From an uncultured Clostridia bacterium (GTDB lineage: Bacteria > Bacillota > Clostridia > Lachnospirales > CAG-274): 64,000 nucleotides of DNA. Below the pieces are notes generated by a model. That model searched no databases. It was not told the origin of the DNA and worked only from the letters and a program-made list of their open reading frames with translations. The stretch lies in assembly GCA_944381435.1 (NCBI GenBank), contig CALWLD010000005.1, positions 1 to 64,000 on the forward strand, written 5' to 3'. The position numbers and the translations under genes are program-made. Shown here piece after piece: positions 50,944 through 59,894 of the stretch; positions within the stretch are counted from its first letter, which is position 1; every line of letters begins with the position of its first letter.

Positions 50944-51363
50944 TTATATTTCTATTTTCATATATATATGAGGTATGTTAGCCTCTAAAAATTCATCTCC
51001 AAAAGCTTTAAAGCCTAGCTTTTCATAAAAATTTTTAGCATAAGATTGAGCGTGTATAAAAACCTCTTTATAGCCCATATTTTTAGCTTCATTTAATAAA
51101 AATTTCATTAAATGGCTTGCATACCCTTTGTTTCTATGTTCTTTTAACACAGCAACACGACCTATGTACATTTTATCATCTATCTTTATAAGCCTTCCTG
51201 TGCCTACAGGCTTGTTATCTATTTTTAATATCATATTTTTGGCATCTTTATCTGTTCCATCAAATTCTAGCTCTTTTTCTATTTTTTGTTCTTCTATAAA
51301 AACTTTTTTTCTTACATCAAAAGCAAGGTTTAGGTTGCTATCATCTAAAAAGAACATTTCCAT
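50944..51363 (-). CDS. GNAT-family N-acetyltransferase (YjcF/ElaA-like)
   Basis: The 139-residue protein has the GNAT fold. Strand 4 and the acetyl-CoA pyrophosphate loop are visible as YIGRVAVLKEHRNKGYASHLMKFLL, with the R/Q-x-x-G-x-G/A motif written RNKGYA. The beginning, FDVRKKVFIEEQKIEKELEFDGTD, is typical of the YjcF/ElaA group, for which substrates are unknown. AHAQSYAKNFYEKLGFKAFG-like end (here HAQSYAKNFYEKLGF) is also standard. It lies between noc and pth, 18 bases before the latter's start, so it is likely co-transcribed. ATG 51363 follows GGAGG. Confidence 0.88.
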   Translation of the reverse strand: MEMFFLDDSNLNLAFDVRKKVFIEEQKIEKELEFDGTDKDAKNMILKIDNKPVGTGRLIKIDDKMYIGRVAVLKEHRNKGYASHLMKFLLNEAKNMGYKEVFIHAQSYAKNFYEKLGFKAFGDEFLEANIPHIYMKIEI

Positions 51364-51386
51364 AAAAATACCTCCTTTTATAAAAT

Positions 51387-52187
51387 TTAATTAGTAGAAA
51401 CTTTAATTGTTATTTCATAGCCGTTTTCGTTTTTTATAAGGGAATAGTTAGTATCAACTCCCGATTGTTGCATAGTTTCTACAGCGTTTTTAATAGTATT
51501 TGTAAATATTCTTATATCTCCTATATAGCCTTTTATGTTTTTTTGGCTTTTAAGGCTTTCTCCGTTTAGCCTTTTTATAGTGTTATCTATTAGTTGTTCT
51601 GTTTTTTGTATGTTAAGGTTAAATTTTATAATTTTTTCTAAAACTTCTCTTTGAAGTTTTTCATTTTCAAGCTTTAACAAAGCACGAGCGTGCCTTTCTG
51701 TAAGCTTGTTTTGCAAAATAGTATTTTTAATATCTTTTTTTAGCTTTAAAATACGAAGCTTGTTAGATATGGTAGATTGTTTTTTTCCTATCATTTTAGC
51801 TATTTCTCCTTGTGTATATCCAAAATCTACCATTAAGGTTTGAAAGCCTTCTGCTTCTTCTATAAAGTTTAGGTTTTCTCTTTGTACGCCTTCTATCAAA
51901 GCCATACAAGCACTATCTTTTTTATTTATAGTAGTTATGATAGCAGGTATTTTAGCCATATTTATTTTTTTACAAGCTTTAAGCCTACGTTCACCTGCTA
52001 TAAGCTCATAACAACCTTTTACCTCTCTAACAAGGATAGGCTCTAGCACACCATATTTTTCTATAGATAAGGCTAAATCTTCTATAGCTTTTTCTTCAAA
52101 TGATTTTCTTGGTTGGTAAGGGTTTGGATAAATTTTTTCTACATCTAAATAAACTATTTCTTTTTGTGTATTAGTTAAACTTTGCAT
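51387..52187 (-). CDS. noc: Nucleoid occlusion protein (ParB family, Noc-like)
   Basis: This 266-residue ParB-family CTPase has YPNPYQPRKSF near the start, the CTP-binding box ELIAGERRLKACK (GERR 65-68), ALIEGVQRENLNFIEEAEGF and the helix-turn-helix YTQGEIAKMIGKKQSTISNKLR (about 124-145). The GKKQSTISNKLRILKLK and LTERHARALLKL stretches and its place right after rsmG match Noc more than Spo0J, which usually lies next to a soj gene. Noc binds DNA sites and the membrane to block division over the nucleoid. I start at ATG 52187 with GAGGTG six bases upstream; an extended frame has no ribosome site. I found no parS or Noc-site palindrome by eye. Confidence 0.82.
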   Translation of the reverse strand: MQSLTNTQKEIVYLDVEKIYPNPYQPRKSFEEKAIEDLALSIEKYGVLEPILVREVKGCYELIAGERRLKACKKINMAKIPAIITTINKKDSACMALIEGVQRENLNFIEEAEGFQTLMVDFGYTQGEIAKMIGKKQSTISNKLRILKLKKDIKNTILQNKLTERHARALLKLENEKLQREVLEKIIKFNLNIQKTEQLIDNTIKRLNGESLKSQKNIKGYIGDIRIFTNTIKNAVETMQQSGVDTNYSLIKNENGYEITIKVSTN

Positions 52188-52313
52188 AATGCACCTCTTA
52201 GAATTATATTTTAGGTGCATTATAGCATATATTTCCTGTGTATTTCCAATTATCTGAAAATTCTAAACAAAAAGATAATTACAAAATAATACTTTAAATA
52301 GCTATATATTTTG

Positions 52314-53024
52314 TCATTTAATAGGATTTTTAGATACCTTACCAGCTTTTCTTGGATATTGCTTAGGAGTTTGTCTTATTTTTTTTATAAAAACTAGCTT
52401 ATGCTCTATGTCTGTAAAAGGTATTTTTATAGTTTCTATTTTTTCTATCTCTCCTCCAAGGGTAGATATAGCTTTTTTAGCATCTATAAGCTCACTATCT
52501 AACAAAGGGCCTTTTAAAGCGATGAAATACCCTCCAACCTTTACAAAAGGTAAATCAAATTCGGCTAAAACACTTAAATTTGCAACGGCACGAGATACAC
52601 AAAAATCATATTTTTCTCTAAAATTTGCATCTTGCCCAGCATCTTCTGCCCTAGAATGTACGTAAGTTATATTTTGTAAATTTAGTTCATCACCTACACA
52701 TTTTAAAAAGTTTATACGCTTGTTTAAAGAATCTAAAAGGGTAGGGAGGCTATCTTTACAAAATATTTTTATAGGAAGGGCAGGAAAGCCTGCCCCTGTG
52801 CCTACATCTATAAAGGTTTTGTTGTTAAAATCTACAAATTTACATACAGTTAAACAATCTATAAAATGCTTTAATATAATTTCCTTATCATCTGTTATGG
52901 CAGTAAGGTTTATTTTATTGTTCCAATCAAGCAAAATATCTTTATATTTTAAAAAATTATCTATTTGCAAATCATCTATGTTAAGATTAAGCTCATTACA
53001 AGCATTCTTTAATAAATCTTTCAT
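52314..53024 (-). CDS. rsmG: 16S rRNA (guanine-527 N7) methyltransferase
   Basis: The 236-residue enzyme (GidB) methylates G527 of 16S rRNA with SAM. The sequence shows YKDILLDWNNKINLTAITD, the family start, the SAM motif FIDVGTGAGFPALPIKIF, LNKRINFLKCV, VHSRAEDAGQ, the CVSRAVANLSVLAEF region and YFIALKGP. The tail ends with RQTPKQYPRKAGKVSKNPI, the typical P-R-K-AG-P-x-K-x-P-L ending. It follows a small unknown gene by 10 bases and precedes noc. Order mnmE-mnmG-rsmG-noc is the conserved one with an inserted gene. ATG 53024 follows AAGGAG. Confidence 0.95.
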   Translation of the reverse strand: MKDLLKNACNELNLNIDDLQIDNFLKYKDILLDWNNKINLTAITDDKEIILKHFIDCLTVCKFVDFNNKTFIDVGTGAGFPALPIKIFCKDSLPTLLDSLNKRINFLKCVGDELNLQNITYVHSRAEDAGQDANFREKYDFCVSRAVANLSVLAEFDLPFVKVGGYFIALKGPLLDSELIDAKKAISTLGGEIEKIETIKIPFTDIEHKLVFIKKIRQTPKQYPRKAGKVSKNPIK

Positions 53025-53034
53025 AAAAAGCTCC

Positions 53035-53439
53035 TTAATAAGTTGTTTCTTTTGTTATTTTATATATCTTCCATTTGCTAATGTTATCAGGCTCATTTAT
53101 CATATAAAAATTTATAATCCCTTTAAATTTTAAATTTTTATCCATTATCAAAAAGGCATTTATTTTTTCATTTTTGTTTATATAAAAGCTTACTTTATCT
53201 AGGCTTTTATATAAATATTCATCGTTAAAAAATTCTTTTAATACGGATAAATTAATATCTTTATAATAAGCTTTGCTTATAAAGTTTTTTGCCTCTATAA
53301 GCTTGTTTTTTTTAATAAGCAAAATAAAACTTTTGCTAGTATATTGATGGTTTAATATACTAAAAAAAGGAGCTTTGCTATTATCTAAATGAAAGTAATT
53401 TTGTTTTTTATGTTTGTTTTTTATGGGTAAAAAAATCAA
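53035..53439 (-). CDS. Unknown protein inserted between mnmG and rsmG
   Basis: I do not recognise this 134-residue protein. It is basic and rich in K, N, F and Y, with no signal peptide, membrane helix or clear motif; a middle section (LLIKKNKLIEAKNFISKAYYKD) is helical and the end (INAFLIMDKNLKFKGIINFYM) looks beta-like. A good ribosome site (AAAGGAG, 7 bases before TTG 53439) and tight spacing to rsmG suggest a real, co-transcribed gene. mnmG and rsmG are usually adjacent, so this is an insertion in the conserved order. An R2 module lies directly upstream. Confidence 0.6.
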   Translation of the reverse strand: MIFLPIKNKHKKQNYFHLDNSKAPFFSILNHQYTSKSFILLIKKNKLIEAKNFISKAYYKDINLSVLKEFFNDEYLYKSLDKVSFYINKNEKINAFLIMDKNLKFKGIINFYMINEPDNISKWKIYKITKETTY

Positions 53440-53463
53440 GCTATCACTCCTTTACAGTATATT

Positions 53464-53663
53464 TTATAAAACATACTGTTATATTTTTGAAAACTCAAAT
53501 TTCTGTTTTAAGGCAAGGTGATTAATATTCTAAACCAGCCCGCCACCCTATGTGGGGAGTTCCCCACACCCCCGCGAGCTATTACTCATATTTTTCAATT
53601 AGTCATTAAATTTTATTTTGTCTATAGCTTGGCATTTTATGTTATAAAACATACTGTTATATT
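53464..53663 (-). repeat. R2 module B copy between 22-base direct repeats
   Basis: Perfect 22-base direct repeats (TTATAAAACATACTGTTATA and two more bases) lie at 53464-53485 and 53642-53663. Between them is module B with the GC-rich core GTGGGGAGTTCCCCAC and the end TTTTGTCTATAGCTTGG. The element lies between mnmG and the unknown gene at 53035. Confidence 0.7.
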
Positions 53664-53683
53664 ATTCTAAAAACACAAAAATG

Positions 53684-55555
53684 TTAAAGGTTTAAATAAA
53701 CTAAAAGCATATTTATATCAGCAGGGGATATACCTGATATACGAGAGGCGTGGCCTATGCTTTCTGGGCGTATTTTTTCTAGGTTTTGCTTACCTTCTAG
53801 GCTTAAGCTCATAACCTTGTTATAATCTATATCTTTTGGTATACGCTTTTTCTCAAGCTTTTTAAATTGTTCTACCTGTCTTAATTGTTTTTCTATATAG
53901 CCTTCATATTTTATTTGTATATTAACTTGTTCTTCTATATCATAAGAAAGCTCTGGTCTATCTTTATCAAGAGGAGCAAGGGCAGTGTAAGAAAGCTCTG
54001 TTCTTTTTATAAGGTCTGTAAATTTGATGCCTGTTGATAAAGGCGTGCTGTTATATTTTTCTAAAAGACTGTTTACCTCATCGCTAGGGGCGATAGATAT
54101 TTTTTTAATACGTTTTATATCTTCTTCTATCTTTTTCTTTTTATCTAAAAATCTGTTATATCTATCTTCTGTTATAAGCCCAACCTTATAGCCTATTTCT
54201 GTAAGCCTTAAATCTGCGTTATCTTGTCTTAAAAGCAAGCGATATTCAGCACGAGATGTCATCATACGATAAGGCTCTAGGCTACCTTTTGTAACTATAT
54301 CATCTATCAAAACACCTATATAAGCCTGAGACCTATCTAGCACTAAAGGCTCTTCATTTTTTATATATTTTGTAGCGTTAATACCAGCTATTATCCCTTG
54401 AGCTGCTGCTTCTTCATAGCCTGATGTACCGTTAAACTGTCCCGCACTAAAAAGCCCTTTTATGTTTTTAAACTCTAGGCTAAGTTTTAACTGGGTAGCA
54501 TCTATACAATCGTATTCTATAGCATAAGCATTACGCATTATTTTACAGTTTTCAAGACCTTCTATGCTCCTATACATTTCTATTTGTATATCTATAGGTA
54601 AAGATGTGCTCATACCTTGTACATACATTTCGTTTGTATCTTCACCTTCAGGCTCAATGAAAATTTGATGTCTTTCTTTATCGGCAAAACGTACAATTTT
54701 ATCTTCAATAGAAGGGCAATAGCGAGGACCTGTCCCTTCTATCATACCACCATACATAGCAGAGCGGTGTAAGTTATCATTTATTATTTGATGTGTTTTG
54801 CTGTTAGTGTAGGTAAGATAGCAAGGAAGTTGCTCTCTTTTTATATCTTCAGGTGTGTTTTCAAAAGAGAAAGGAACAATGTTTTCATCTCCATCTTGTA
54901 TAGACATTTTAGAAAAATCTACCGTTCTTTTATCAATCCTTGCCGGTGTACCTGTTTTAAAACGATACATTTTTATGCCAAGCTCTTCAAGGCATTTGCT
55001 TAAATGGGTAGCTTGTCTTAAGCCATTAGGCCCACTTTCTATAGCCATTTCACCGTATAAACATTTTGCCTTTAAATAAGTGCCGGCACATATAATAACT
55101 GCTTTACAGTTATAAAGAACACCATCTTCTTTTAAAACCCCAGTAACAACACCATCTTTAACTATTATTTCAGAAATTTCTCCTTGTACTATATCTAAAT
55201 TAGGTGTATTTTCTAAAACTTTTTTCATTTCTATATGATATTTGTTTTTATCAGCCTGTGCTCTAAGAGAATAAACAGCAGGGCCTTTGCTTGTATTAAG
55301 CATACGAGTTTGTATATAGCTTTTATCTATGTTTTTGCCCATTTCTCCACCTAGAGCATCTATCTCTCTAACAAGATGCCCCTTTGAGCTACCACCTATG
55401 TTAGGGTTACAAGGCATCATAGCTATGCTATCTAAGTTTATAGAAAATAAAACCGTAGAAAAGCCAATACGAGCAGCAGCAAGGGCAGCCTCACAGCCAG
55501 CGTGGCCTGCACCTATAACGGCAACATCGATGTTTTCTTGCGTTAGTATGTTCAT
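53684..55555 (-). CDS. mnmG: tRNA uridine-34 carboxymethylaminomethyl-modification enzyme MnmG (GidA)
   Basis: The 623-residue FAD protein works with MnmE to make cmnm5U34 at the wobble base. It begins with the FAD motif [21 protein letters not shown] (in part; 12-30), and shows [24 protein letters not shown] (in parts), GTPARID, the [12 protein letters not shown] segment with the conserved cysteine, [13 protein letters not shown], and [21 protein letters not shown] toward the end. The helical C-terminal domain that binds MnmE and tRNA is complete. ATG 55555 lies 13 bases after mnmE, behind AAGGAG. Confidence 0.96.
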   Translation of the reverse strand: MNILTQENIDVAVIGAGHAGCEAALAAARIGFSTVLFSINLDSIAMMPCNPNIGGSSKGHLVREIDALGGEMGKNIDKSYIQTRMLNTSKGPAVYSLRAQADKNKYHIEMKKVLENTPNLDIVQGEISEIIVKDGVVTGVLKEDGVLYNCKAVIICAGTYLKAKCLYGEMAIESGPNGLRQATHLSKCLEELGIKMYRFKTGTPARIDKRTVDFSKMSIQDGDENIVPFSFENTPEDIKREQLPCYLTYTNSKTHQIINDNLHRSAMYGGMIEGTGPRYCPSIEDKIVRFADKERHQIFIEPEGEDTNEMYVQGMSTSLPIDIQIEMYRSIEGLENCKIMRNAYAIEYDCIDATQLKLSLEFKNIKGLFSAGQFNGTSGYEEAAAQGIIAGINATKYIKNEEPLVLDRSQAYIGVLIDDIVTKGSLEPYRMMTSRAEYRLLLRQDNADLRLTEIGYKVGLITEDRYNRFLDKKKKIEEDIKRIKKISIAPSDEVNSLLEKYNSTPLSTGIKFTDLIKRTELSYTALAPLDKDRPELSYDIEEQVNIQIKYEGYIEKQLRQVEQFKKLEKKRIPKDIDYNKVMSLSLEGKQNLEKIRPESIGHASRISGISPADINMLLVYLNL

Positions 55556-55568
55556 TATAAGCTCCTTT

Positions 55569-56966
55569 CTATTTGCCTAAACAAAATTCAGAAAATATTT
55601 TGTCTATAACATCTTCATCTAGGCTTTCGCCTGTTATTTCGCCTAAATATCTATAGGCTTCTATTAAATCCATAGATATAAAATCTTCAGGCATTTTGTT
55701 TTCTATTGTTTCTAAAACATTTTTAAGGCTTTCTATGCTGTTATAAAGAGAATGTTTGTTTCTTTCGTTAGATATTAAAATATCTTCATTTACGTTTATT
55801 TCTCCATCGAAAAATAGCTTTTCTATTTTATCTCTTAATGTATCAAAGCCTAAATCTTCTTTAGCAGAAAGCATTAATATGTTATCTTCTTTTATATGCT
55901 CTTTTAAGCTATCTATGTTTAGGTTAGCCTTTAAATCTGTTTTGTTAATAAGCACTAATGTTTTTTTGTTTTTTATAAAATCTAAAATTTCTAAATCTTC
56001 ATCATCTAAAGGTTTAGAATTATCTAAAACAAGAAGGACTAAATCGCTATCTTTAGCATATTCTTTAGATTTTTCTACACCTATTTTTTCTATTACATCA
56101 TCTGTTTTTCTAATACCAGCAGTATCTACAATATTAAGCAAAGCACCGTTTATATTAAGGTTTTCTTTTAAAACATCTCTTGTTGTGCCAGCAATGTTAC
56201 TTACTATAGCTCTATCTTCGTTTAAAAGTACATTTAATATAGAGCTTTTACCTACGTTTGGCTTACCTAAAATAACTGTTTTTATACCTTCGTTTACAAT
56301 ACGTCCTGTGTCGGCAGTTTTTAAAAGCTTTTCTATTTTTAAAATAAGGTTTCTTGTGCCTTCTTCTATCATATTATAAGTCATTGTTTCGTCGTCGTGC
56401 TCTGGATAATCTATAGAGGCTTCTATATGAGCCGTCATTGTTATAATATCGTTTCTATATTCGTCTATTTTAGCTTTTAGCTTACCTTCTAGCCTGTTCA
56501 TAGCAGATTTATGGCTTATTTCTGTTTTAGCGTTTATTATATCAATAACAGCCTCAGCTTTGCTTAAATCTATCCTACCGTTTAAAAAGGCACGCTTTGT
56601 AAATTCTCCATTTTCTGCTATCCTTGCACCATTTTTTAAAACAGTGCTTAAAACAGCCTTTGTAGAGGCTTTGCCACCGTGGCAGTTTATTTCTATAACG
56701 TCTTCACAAGTATAAGTTTTAGGGGCTTTCATAACAGATAGCAAAACTTCATCTATTATTTGTCCATTATCTTGTATGGTGCCATAAGTTAGGGTATGGC
56801 TTTTATAATCTTGTATTTTAATATTTTTTTTATTGTTATCAAAAGGTATGAATATTTTGTTTGCAATGTTAAAGGCATCTTCACCGCTAACACGAACAAT
56901 ACCAATACCACCTTCACCAAAAGATGTGGCGATGGCTGCTATTGTATCAAATTCTTTAATTTTCAT
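55569..56966 (-). CDS. mnmE: tRNA modification GTPase MnmE (TrmE)
   Basis: The 465-residue GTPase pairs with MnmG. The N-terminal tetrahydrofolate-binding domain starts [22 protein letters not shown] (in part). The G domain has G1 GKPNVGKSS (234-242), the K-loop and switch region [20 protein letters not shown] (G3) and NKTD (G4). The C-terminus carries the CLGK version of the CxGK motif, with the cysteine needed for activity. Length is normal. It is separated from jag upstream by a hairpin-containing gap of about 150 bases, so it may start a separate transcript. Confidence 0.96.
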   Translation of the reverse strand: MKIKEFDTIAAIATSFGEGGIGIVRVSGEDAFNIANKIFIPFDNNKKNIKIQDYKSHTLTYGTIQDNGQIIDEVLLSVMKAPKTYTCEDVIEINCHGGKASTKAVLSTVLKNGARIAENGEFTKRAFLNGRIDLSKAEAVIDIINAKTEISHKSAMNRLEGKLKAKIDEYRNDIITMTAHIEASIDYPEHDDETMTYNMIEEGTRNLILKIEKLLKTADTGRIVNEGIKTVILGKPNVGKSSILNVLLNEDRAIVSNIAGTTRDVLKENLNINGALLNIVDTAGIRKTDDVIEKIGVEKSKEYAKDSDLVLLVLDNSKPLDDEDLEILDFIKNKKTLVLINKTDLKANLNIDSLKEHIKEDNILMLSAKEDLGFDTLRDKIEKLFFDGEINVNEDILISNERNKHSLYNSIESLKNVLETIENKMPEDFISMDLIEAYRYLGEITGESLDEDVIDKIFSEFCLGK

Positions 56967-57065
56967 TTTATCAAGTCCTATCTATTTGTAAAATATAATT
57001 AACTAACAGTATTTAAAAAATAGCTATTCCCATATAAAATAAAGGGATAGCTAATTTTATAATAT

Positions 57066-57100
57066 AATTTATACCTTTGCTGTTAGCAAAGGTATAAATT
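57066..57100. terminator. Hairpins between jag and mnmE
   Basis: AATTTATACCTTTGCT (57066-57081) pairs with AGCAAAGGTATAAATT (57085-57100) over GTT. A second hairpin, TAGCTATTCCC with GGGATAGCTA, lies at 57021-57053. Neither has a strong T run, so partial termination within the minus-strand block is the likely effect. Confidence 0.6.
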
Positions 57101-57113
57101 TAAAGCTTGATTA

Positions 57114-57899
57114 TTATTTAGGTGATATAACAACATATCTAAAAGGTTCTTTACCCTCACTATAAGTTTTTACATAAGGGTCGTTTTGTAATGCACTGTG
57201 AATTATCCTTCTTTCGTAAGGGTTCATAGGTTCAAGGTTTACATTACGTCTTGTTTTTCTAGCTTTTTTGCCAAGGTTTATAGCAAGCTGTTCAAGAGTT
57301 TGTTTTCTTTTTTCTCTGTAGTCTTCTGTATCTATAGTAACAGACATATAGGCATATTTACCTTTGTTTACAACAAGGTTTGTAAGATATTGTAAAGAAT
57401 CTAAAGTTTGCCCACGTTTACCAATAACAACGCCAATATCTTTACCTTTTAGCTCTATAAATAAGTTATTTTTAGCATCTAGCTTAGCATCGATAGATAT
57501 TTCAACGTTCATTTTTTCAAAAACTTGTTTAAGGAAGCTTACTGCAATGCCAGGAGCACTTTTATTGATTTCTTTTTGTTTAACCTCGGTTTCTTCTTTT
57601 TTAAAGCTATCTTCAGAAACCATTTTAGGAATACGCTTTTGGGTAGTTTCTGTAGTTTTAGGTGAAATAACATCTTTTTCTATGTTTTTAGGCTCTTCTT
57701 TTAACTTAGTGTTTTCTTTTGTTTCATTATCTTCTTTTATTTTTACCAAAACTTTAGCAGGCTTGCTACCAATACCTAGAAACCCTTTAGATGCATCTTG
57801 CAATACAGTGTATTCTATGTTATCGATAGTGGTATTAAGCTCTTTTAAAGCTTCATCTATAGCTAAACTAACTGTTTTAGCTGTTTTTTGTATCTCCAT
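57114..57899 (-). CDS. jag: Jag/KhpB RNA-binding protein
   Basis: This 261-residue protein has the three expected parts: the Jag-N domain (1-50, with the GFLGIGSKPAKV motif), a variable lysine/glutamate-rich linker (55-115), a KH domain with GVVIGKRGQTLDSLQYL (GKRG loop near 158) and a C-terminal R3H domain with RRNVNLEPMNPYERRIIHSAL. Jag/KhpB works with KhpA as an RNA chaperone that affects cell division and elongation. It follows yidC in the same order as in other Firmicutes. ATG 57899 follows AAGGAGGAG. Confidence 0.93.
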   Translation of the reverse strand: MEIQKTAKTVSLAIDEALKELNTTIDNIEYTVLQDASKGFLGIGSKPAKVLVKIKEDNETKENTKLKEEPKNIEKDVISPKTTETTQKRIPKMVSEDSFKKEETEVKQKEINKSAPGIAVSFLKQVFEKMNVEISIDAKLDAKNNLFIELKGKDIGVVIGKRGQTLDSLQYLTNLVVNKGKYAYMSVTIDTEDYREKRKQTLEQLAINLGKKARKTRRNVNLEPMNPYERRIIHSALQNDPYVKTYSEGKEPFRYVVISPK

Positions 57900-57932
57900 A
57901 AAAACTCCTCCTTAAAATAATAACTACAAAAA

Positions 57933-58928
57933 TTACTTAGAAGCTAAGCCTTGCTCAGCAAATTTTTTCTCACAATAGCTGTTTAAGAAGATTTGTTGGA
58001 TAATTTGAACAATGTTACCTACTATCCAATATACAGCAACACCACAAGGGATTGATATAGTAAAGAATGTCATCATAATAGGCATAACAATGTTCATTAT
58101 TTTTTGTTGCATTTTTAAAGTTGGGTCATCAGATTTATTTTTTCTAGATATAACCCAGCTAGAAAGAAACGTTGTAAAACCAGATAACACAGCTAGCAAT
58201 ACTTTAGGGAAGCTAAAGCCAACAGTTTCTGCAAGGTTTATGCCAAAGAAATATTCAATGCTAGATTTTTGCTGTAAAAGGCTAGATATATCTAACGAAG
58301 GAAGCCCTGCTTGAACAGCCTCCCAGTTTTCAGGTGTAAACTTGTTTATTGCTTTAAGCATATCTGGTAATTGGCTAATGTCTATAGTCATACCACGAGG
58401 TACAAGAGGTTGTACGATAGGTACTAAAACATCAGGATAGTTAGGTGTTGCTAAAATTTGGTTAGCAATTTCTGTATATAAATTACCTATGTCTGTAACA
58501 AATAGGTAAGCATTTTTCATAATAAAGTATAAAGCGATAAATATAGGCAACTGTATGAAAATAGGTAAACAACCGCTAAGCGGGTTATAGTTATGTTTAG
58601 AATAAAGCTTGCTCATCTCTATTTGCATTTTCTTTGCAAGCTCTGGGTCTTTGTTACCTTTATATTTTTCTTGGATTTTTTTCATTTCAGGCTGTATTTT
58701 TTGCATTATATACATAGATTTTTGTTGTTTATAGTTAAGAGGTAATAACAATAACCTAACAATGACAGTAAATAAAATGATAGTTAAGCCAAGAGAATGG
58801 TCTGTTGTTATCATATAAACAAATTTAAAAACTATGTTTATTATAATACCTAATAACTTTGAAATAGGGCCAACGATAAAGCCAGGGTCTTTTTCTATAA
58901 TGTTTGTTAAAATAAAAATAGAGTTCAA
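57933..58928 (-). CDS. yidC: Membrane protein insertase YidC (SpoIIIJ/OxaA type)
   Basis: This 331-residue protein inserts membrane proteins such as the ATP synthase c subunit. It has the five-helix core of the Gram-positive type: the GLTIILFTVIVRLLLLPLNYKQQKS stretch (in part) with the conserved arginine that faces the hydrophilic groove, NPLSGCLPIFIQLPIFIALYF, and the last helices IPCGVAVYWIVGNIVQIIQQ. An extra loop of about 60 residues (PNYPDVLVPIV to EYFFGINL) lies between helices, as in other clostridia. There is no lipobox. It starts with TTG (58928), 8 bases after AGGAGG. It is followed by jag. Confidence 0.94.
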   Translation of the reverse strand: MNSIFILTNIIEKDPGFIVGPISKLLGIIINIVFKFVYMITTDHSLGLTIILFTVIVRLLLLPLNYKQQKSMYIMQKIQPEMKKIQEKYKGNKDPELAKKMQIEMSKLYSKHNYNPLSGCLPIFIQLPIFIALYFIMKNAYLFVTDIGNLYTEIANQILATPNYPDVLVPIVQPLVPRGMTIDISQLPDMLKAINKFTPENWEAVQAGLPSLDISSLLQQKSSIEYFFGINLAETVGFSFPKVLLAVLSGFTTFLSSWVISRKNKSDDPTLKMQQKIMNIVMPIMMTFFTISIPCGVAVYWIVGNIVQIIQQIFLNSYCEKKFAEQGLASK

Positions 58929-58949
58929 GATAAAATCCTCCTAATAAAT

Positions 58950-59162
58950 TTATGGTACAGGGTCATAACCACCTTTGCTAAATGGGTTGCATCTTAAAAT
59001 ACGCCATATAGTAAGGTATGTGCCTTTAAAAAAACCGTATTTTTGGTATGCCTCACAGGCATAGTTAGAGCAAGTAGGGTAATAGATACAGCAAGGTTTT
59101 TTCATAGGCGAGATAAATTTTTGATAAAATTTTATTATATATATACAACATTTTTTTAACAT
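58950..59162 (-). CDS. yidD: Membrane protein insertion efficiency factor YidD
   Basis: The 70-residue protein helps YidC-mediated insertion. The family core is complete: [32 protein letters not shown] (in parts) with the three conserved cysteines, then [17 protein letters not shown] short amphipathic helix at the start associates with the membrane. It lies between rnpA and yidC, the usual place. ATG 59162 follows AAGGGGG. Confidence 0.94.
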   Translation of the reverse strand: MLKKCCIYIIKFYQKFISPMKKPCCIYYPTCSNYACEAYQKYGFFKGTYLTIWRILRCNPFSKGGYDPVP

Positions 59163-59192
59163 AAAGTAGCCCCCTTAACCTTTAAATTAAAA

Positions 59193-59540
59193 CTATTTAA
59201 TTGGTAAATTAAATAAATTATGTTTTGAAAAAAGATGGTTCATAGCTTTGTTTATATCGTGATAAGATAAGCCTTTTGCAGTGTTTCTTGCTATAACGAC
59301 AATGCTATAGCCTTGTTTAAGCTTATCCTCGTTTAAGCGATAGCTTTCTCTTATAAGCCTTGTAACACGGCTTCTTGTAACGCTATTTCCAACCTTTTTG
59401 CTAACTGATATACCAAGGAAATTTTCTAAAGAATTGTTCTTTACAACATACATAACTAAATACTTGTTAGCTATAGATTTTCCTTTGTTATATACAAACC
59501 TAAATTGATAAGTTTTTTTAAGAGATTTTGTAAAAAGCAT
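59193..59540 (-). CDS. rnpA: Ribonuclease P protein component
   Basis: The 115-residue protein assists the RNase P RNA in trimming the 5' ends of tRNAs. The RNR motif region reads KVGNSVTRSRVTRLIRESYR, close to the normal KVGNAVVRNRVKRLIRE; the asparagine in RNR is serine here. FRFVYNKGKSIANKYLVMYV and GYSIVVIARN fit the family, and length is normal. It follows rpmH with an intervening hairpin that may limit its expression relative to the ribosomal protein. Confidence 0.95.
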   Translation of the reverse strand: MLFTKSLKKTYQFRFVYNKGKSIANKYLVMYVVKNNSLENFLGISVSKKVGNSVTRSRVTRLIRESYRLNEDKLKQGYSIVVIARNTAKGLSYHDINKAMNHLFSKHNLFNLPIK

Positions 59541-59587
59541 ACTTTCATCTCCTATAATAAGATTTTATAATTATATTAATAAAACAT

Positions 59588-59612
59588 AAAGCCCACTAAA
59601 TAGCGGGCTATT
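59588..59612 (-). terminator. Hairpin between rpmH and rnpA
   Basis: On the minus strand AGCCC and GGGCT flank a 10-base loop and are followed by TTTATGTTTT. The stem is short. Partial termination after rpmH is plausible. Confidence 0.45.
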
Positions 59613-59665
59613 TAACCAATAAAAATATAGCATTGGTGTAATATGTTAAACATTGAAGATTTATA

Positions 59666-59800
59666 TTAAGCAGATAAAACCTTTCTACCTTTTCTACGTC
59701 TTCTCATTAAAACTTTTCTGCCGTTAGCAGTACTCATTCTTTTTCTAAAGCCGTGTACTTTACTTCTTTGTCTCTTTTTTGGTTGGTAAGTCATTTTCAT
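59666..59800 (-). CDS. rpmH: Ribosomal protein L34
   Basis: The 44-residue protein is L34 of the large ribosomal subunit. The sequence starts [20 protein letters not shown] and continues [20 protein letters not shown], which is the standard family sequence. ATG 59800 lies 8 bases after AAAGGAGGTG; the second ATG two codons on is also possible, since many L34 proteins begin there as MTYQP. It has a strong promoter. In most bacteria dnaA lies divergently just upstream; here a MATE-pump gene is there. Confidence 0.96.
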   Translation of the reverse strand: MKMTYQPKKRQRSKVHGFRKRMSTANGRKVLMRRRRKGRKVLSA

Positions 59801-59847
59801 TTCAAAAGCACCTCCTTTGTTATCTTATATGCACAAGCACTAGATTT

Positions 59848-59876
59848 ATTATATTAAAAATAAGCTACATCGTCAA
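59848..59876 (-). promoter_or_regulatory. Promoter of rpmH
   Basis: On the minus strand, TTGACG (59876-59871), a 17-base spacer and TATAAT (59853-59848), about 45 bases before the start codon. Confidence 0.8.
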
Positions 59877-59894
59877 GTATTTTTGTACAAAAAT

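Noticed and set aside
52221-52313. Possible Noc or parS site near noc
   Set aside because: Two ATTTCC half-sites are present but in direct orientation, and no TGTTTCACGTGAAACA-like palindrome is seen.
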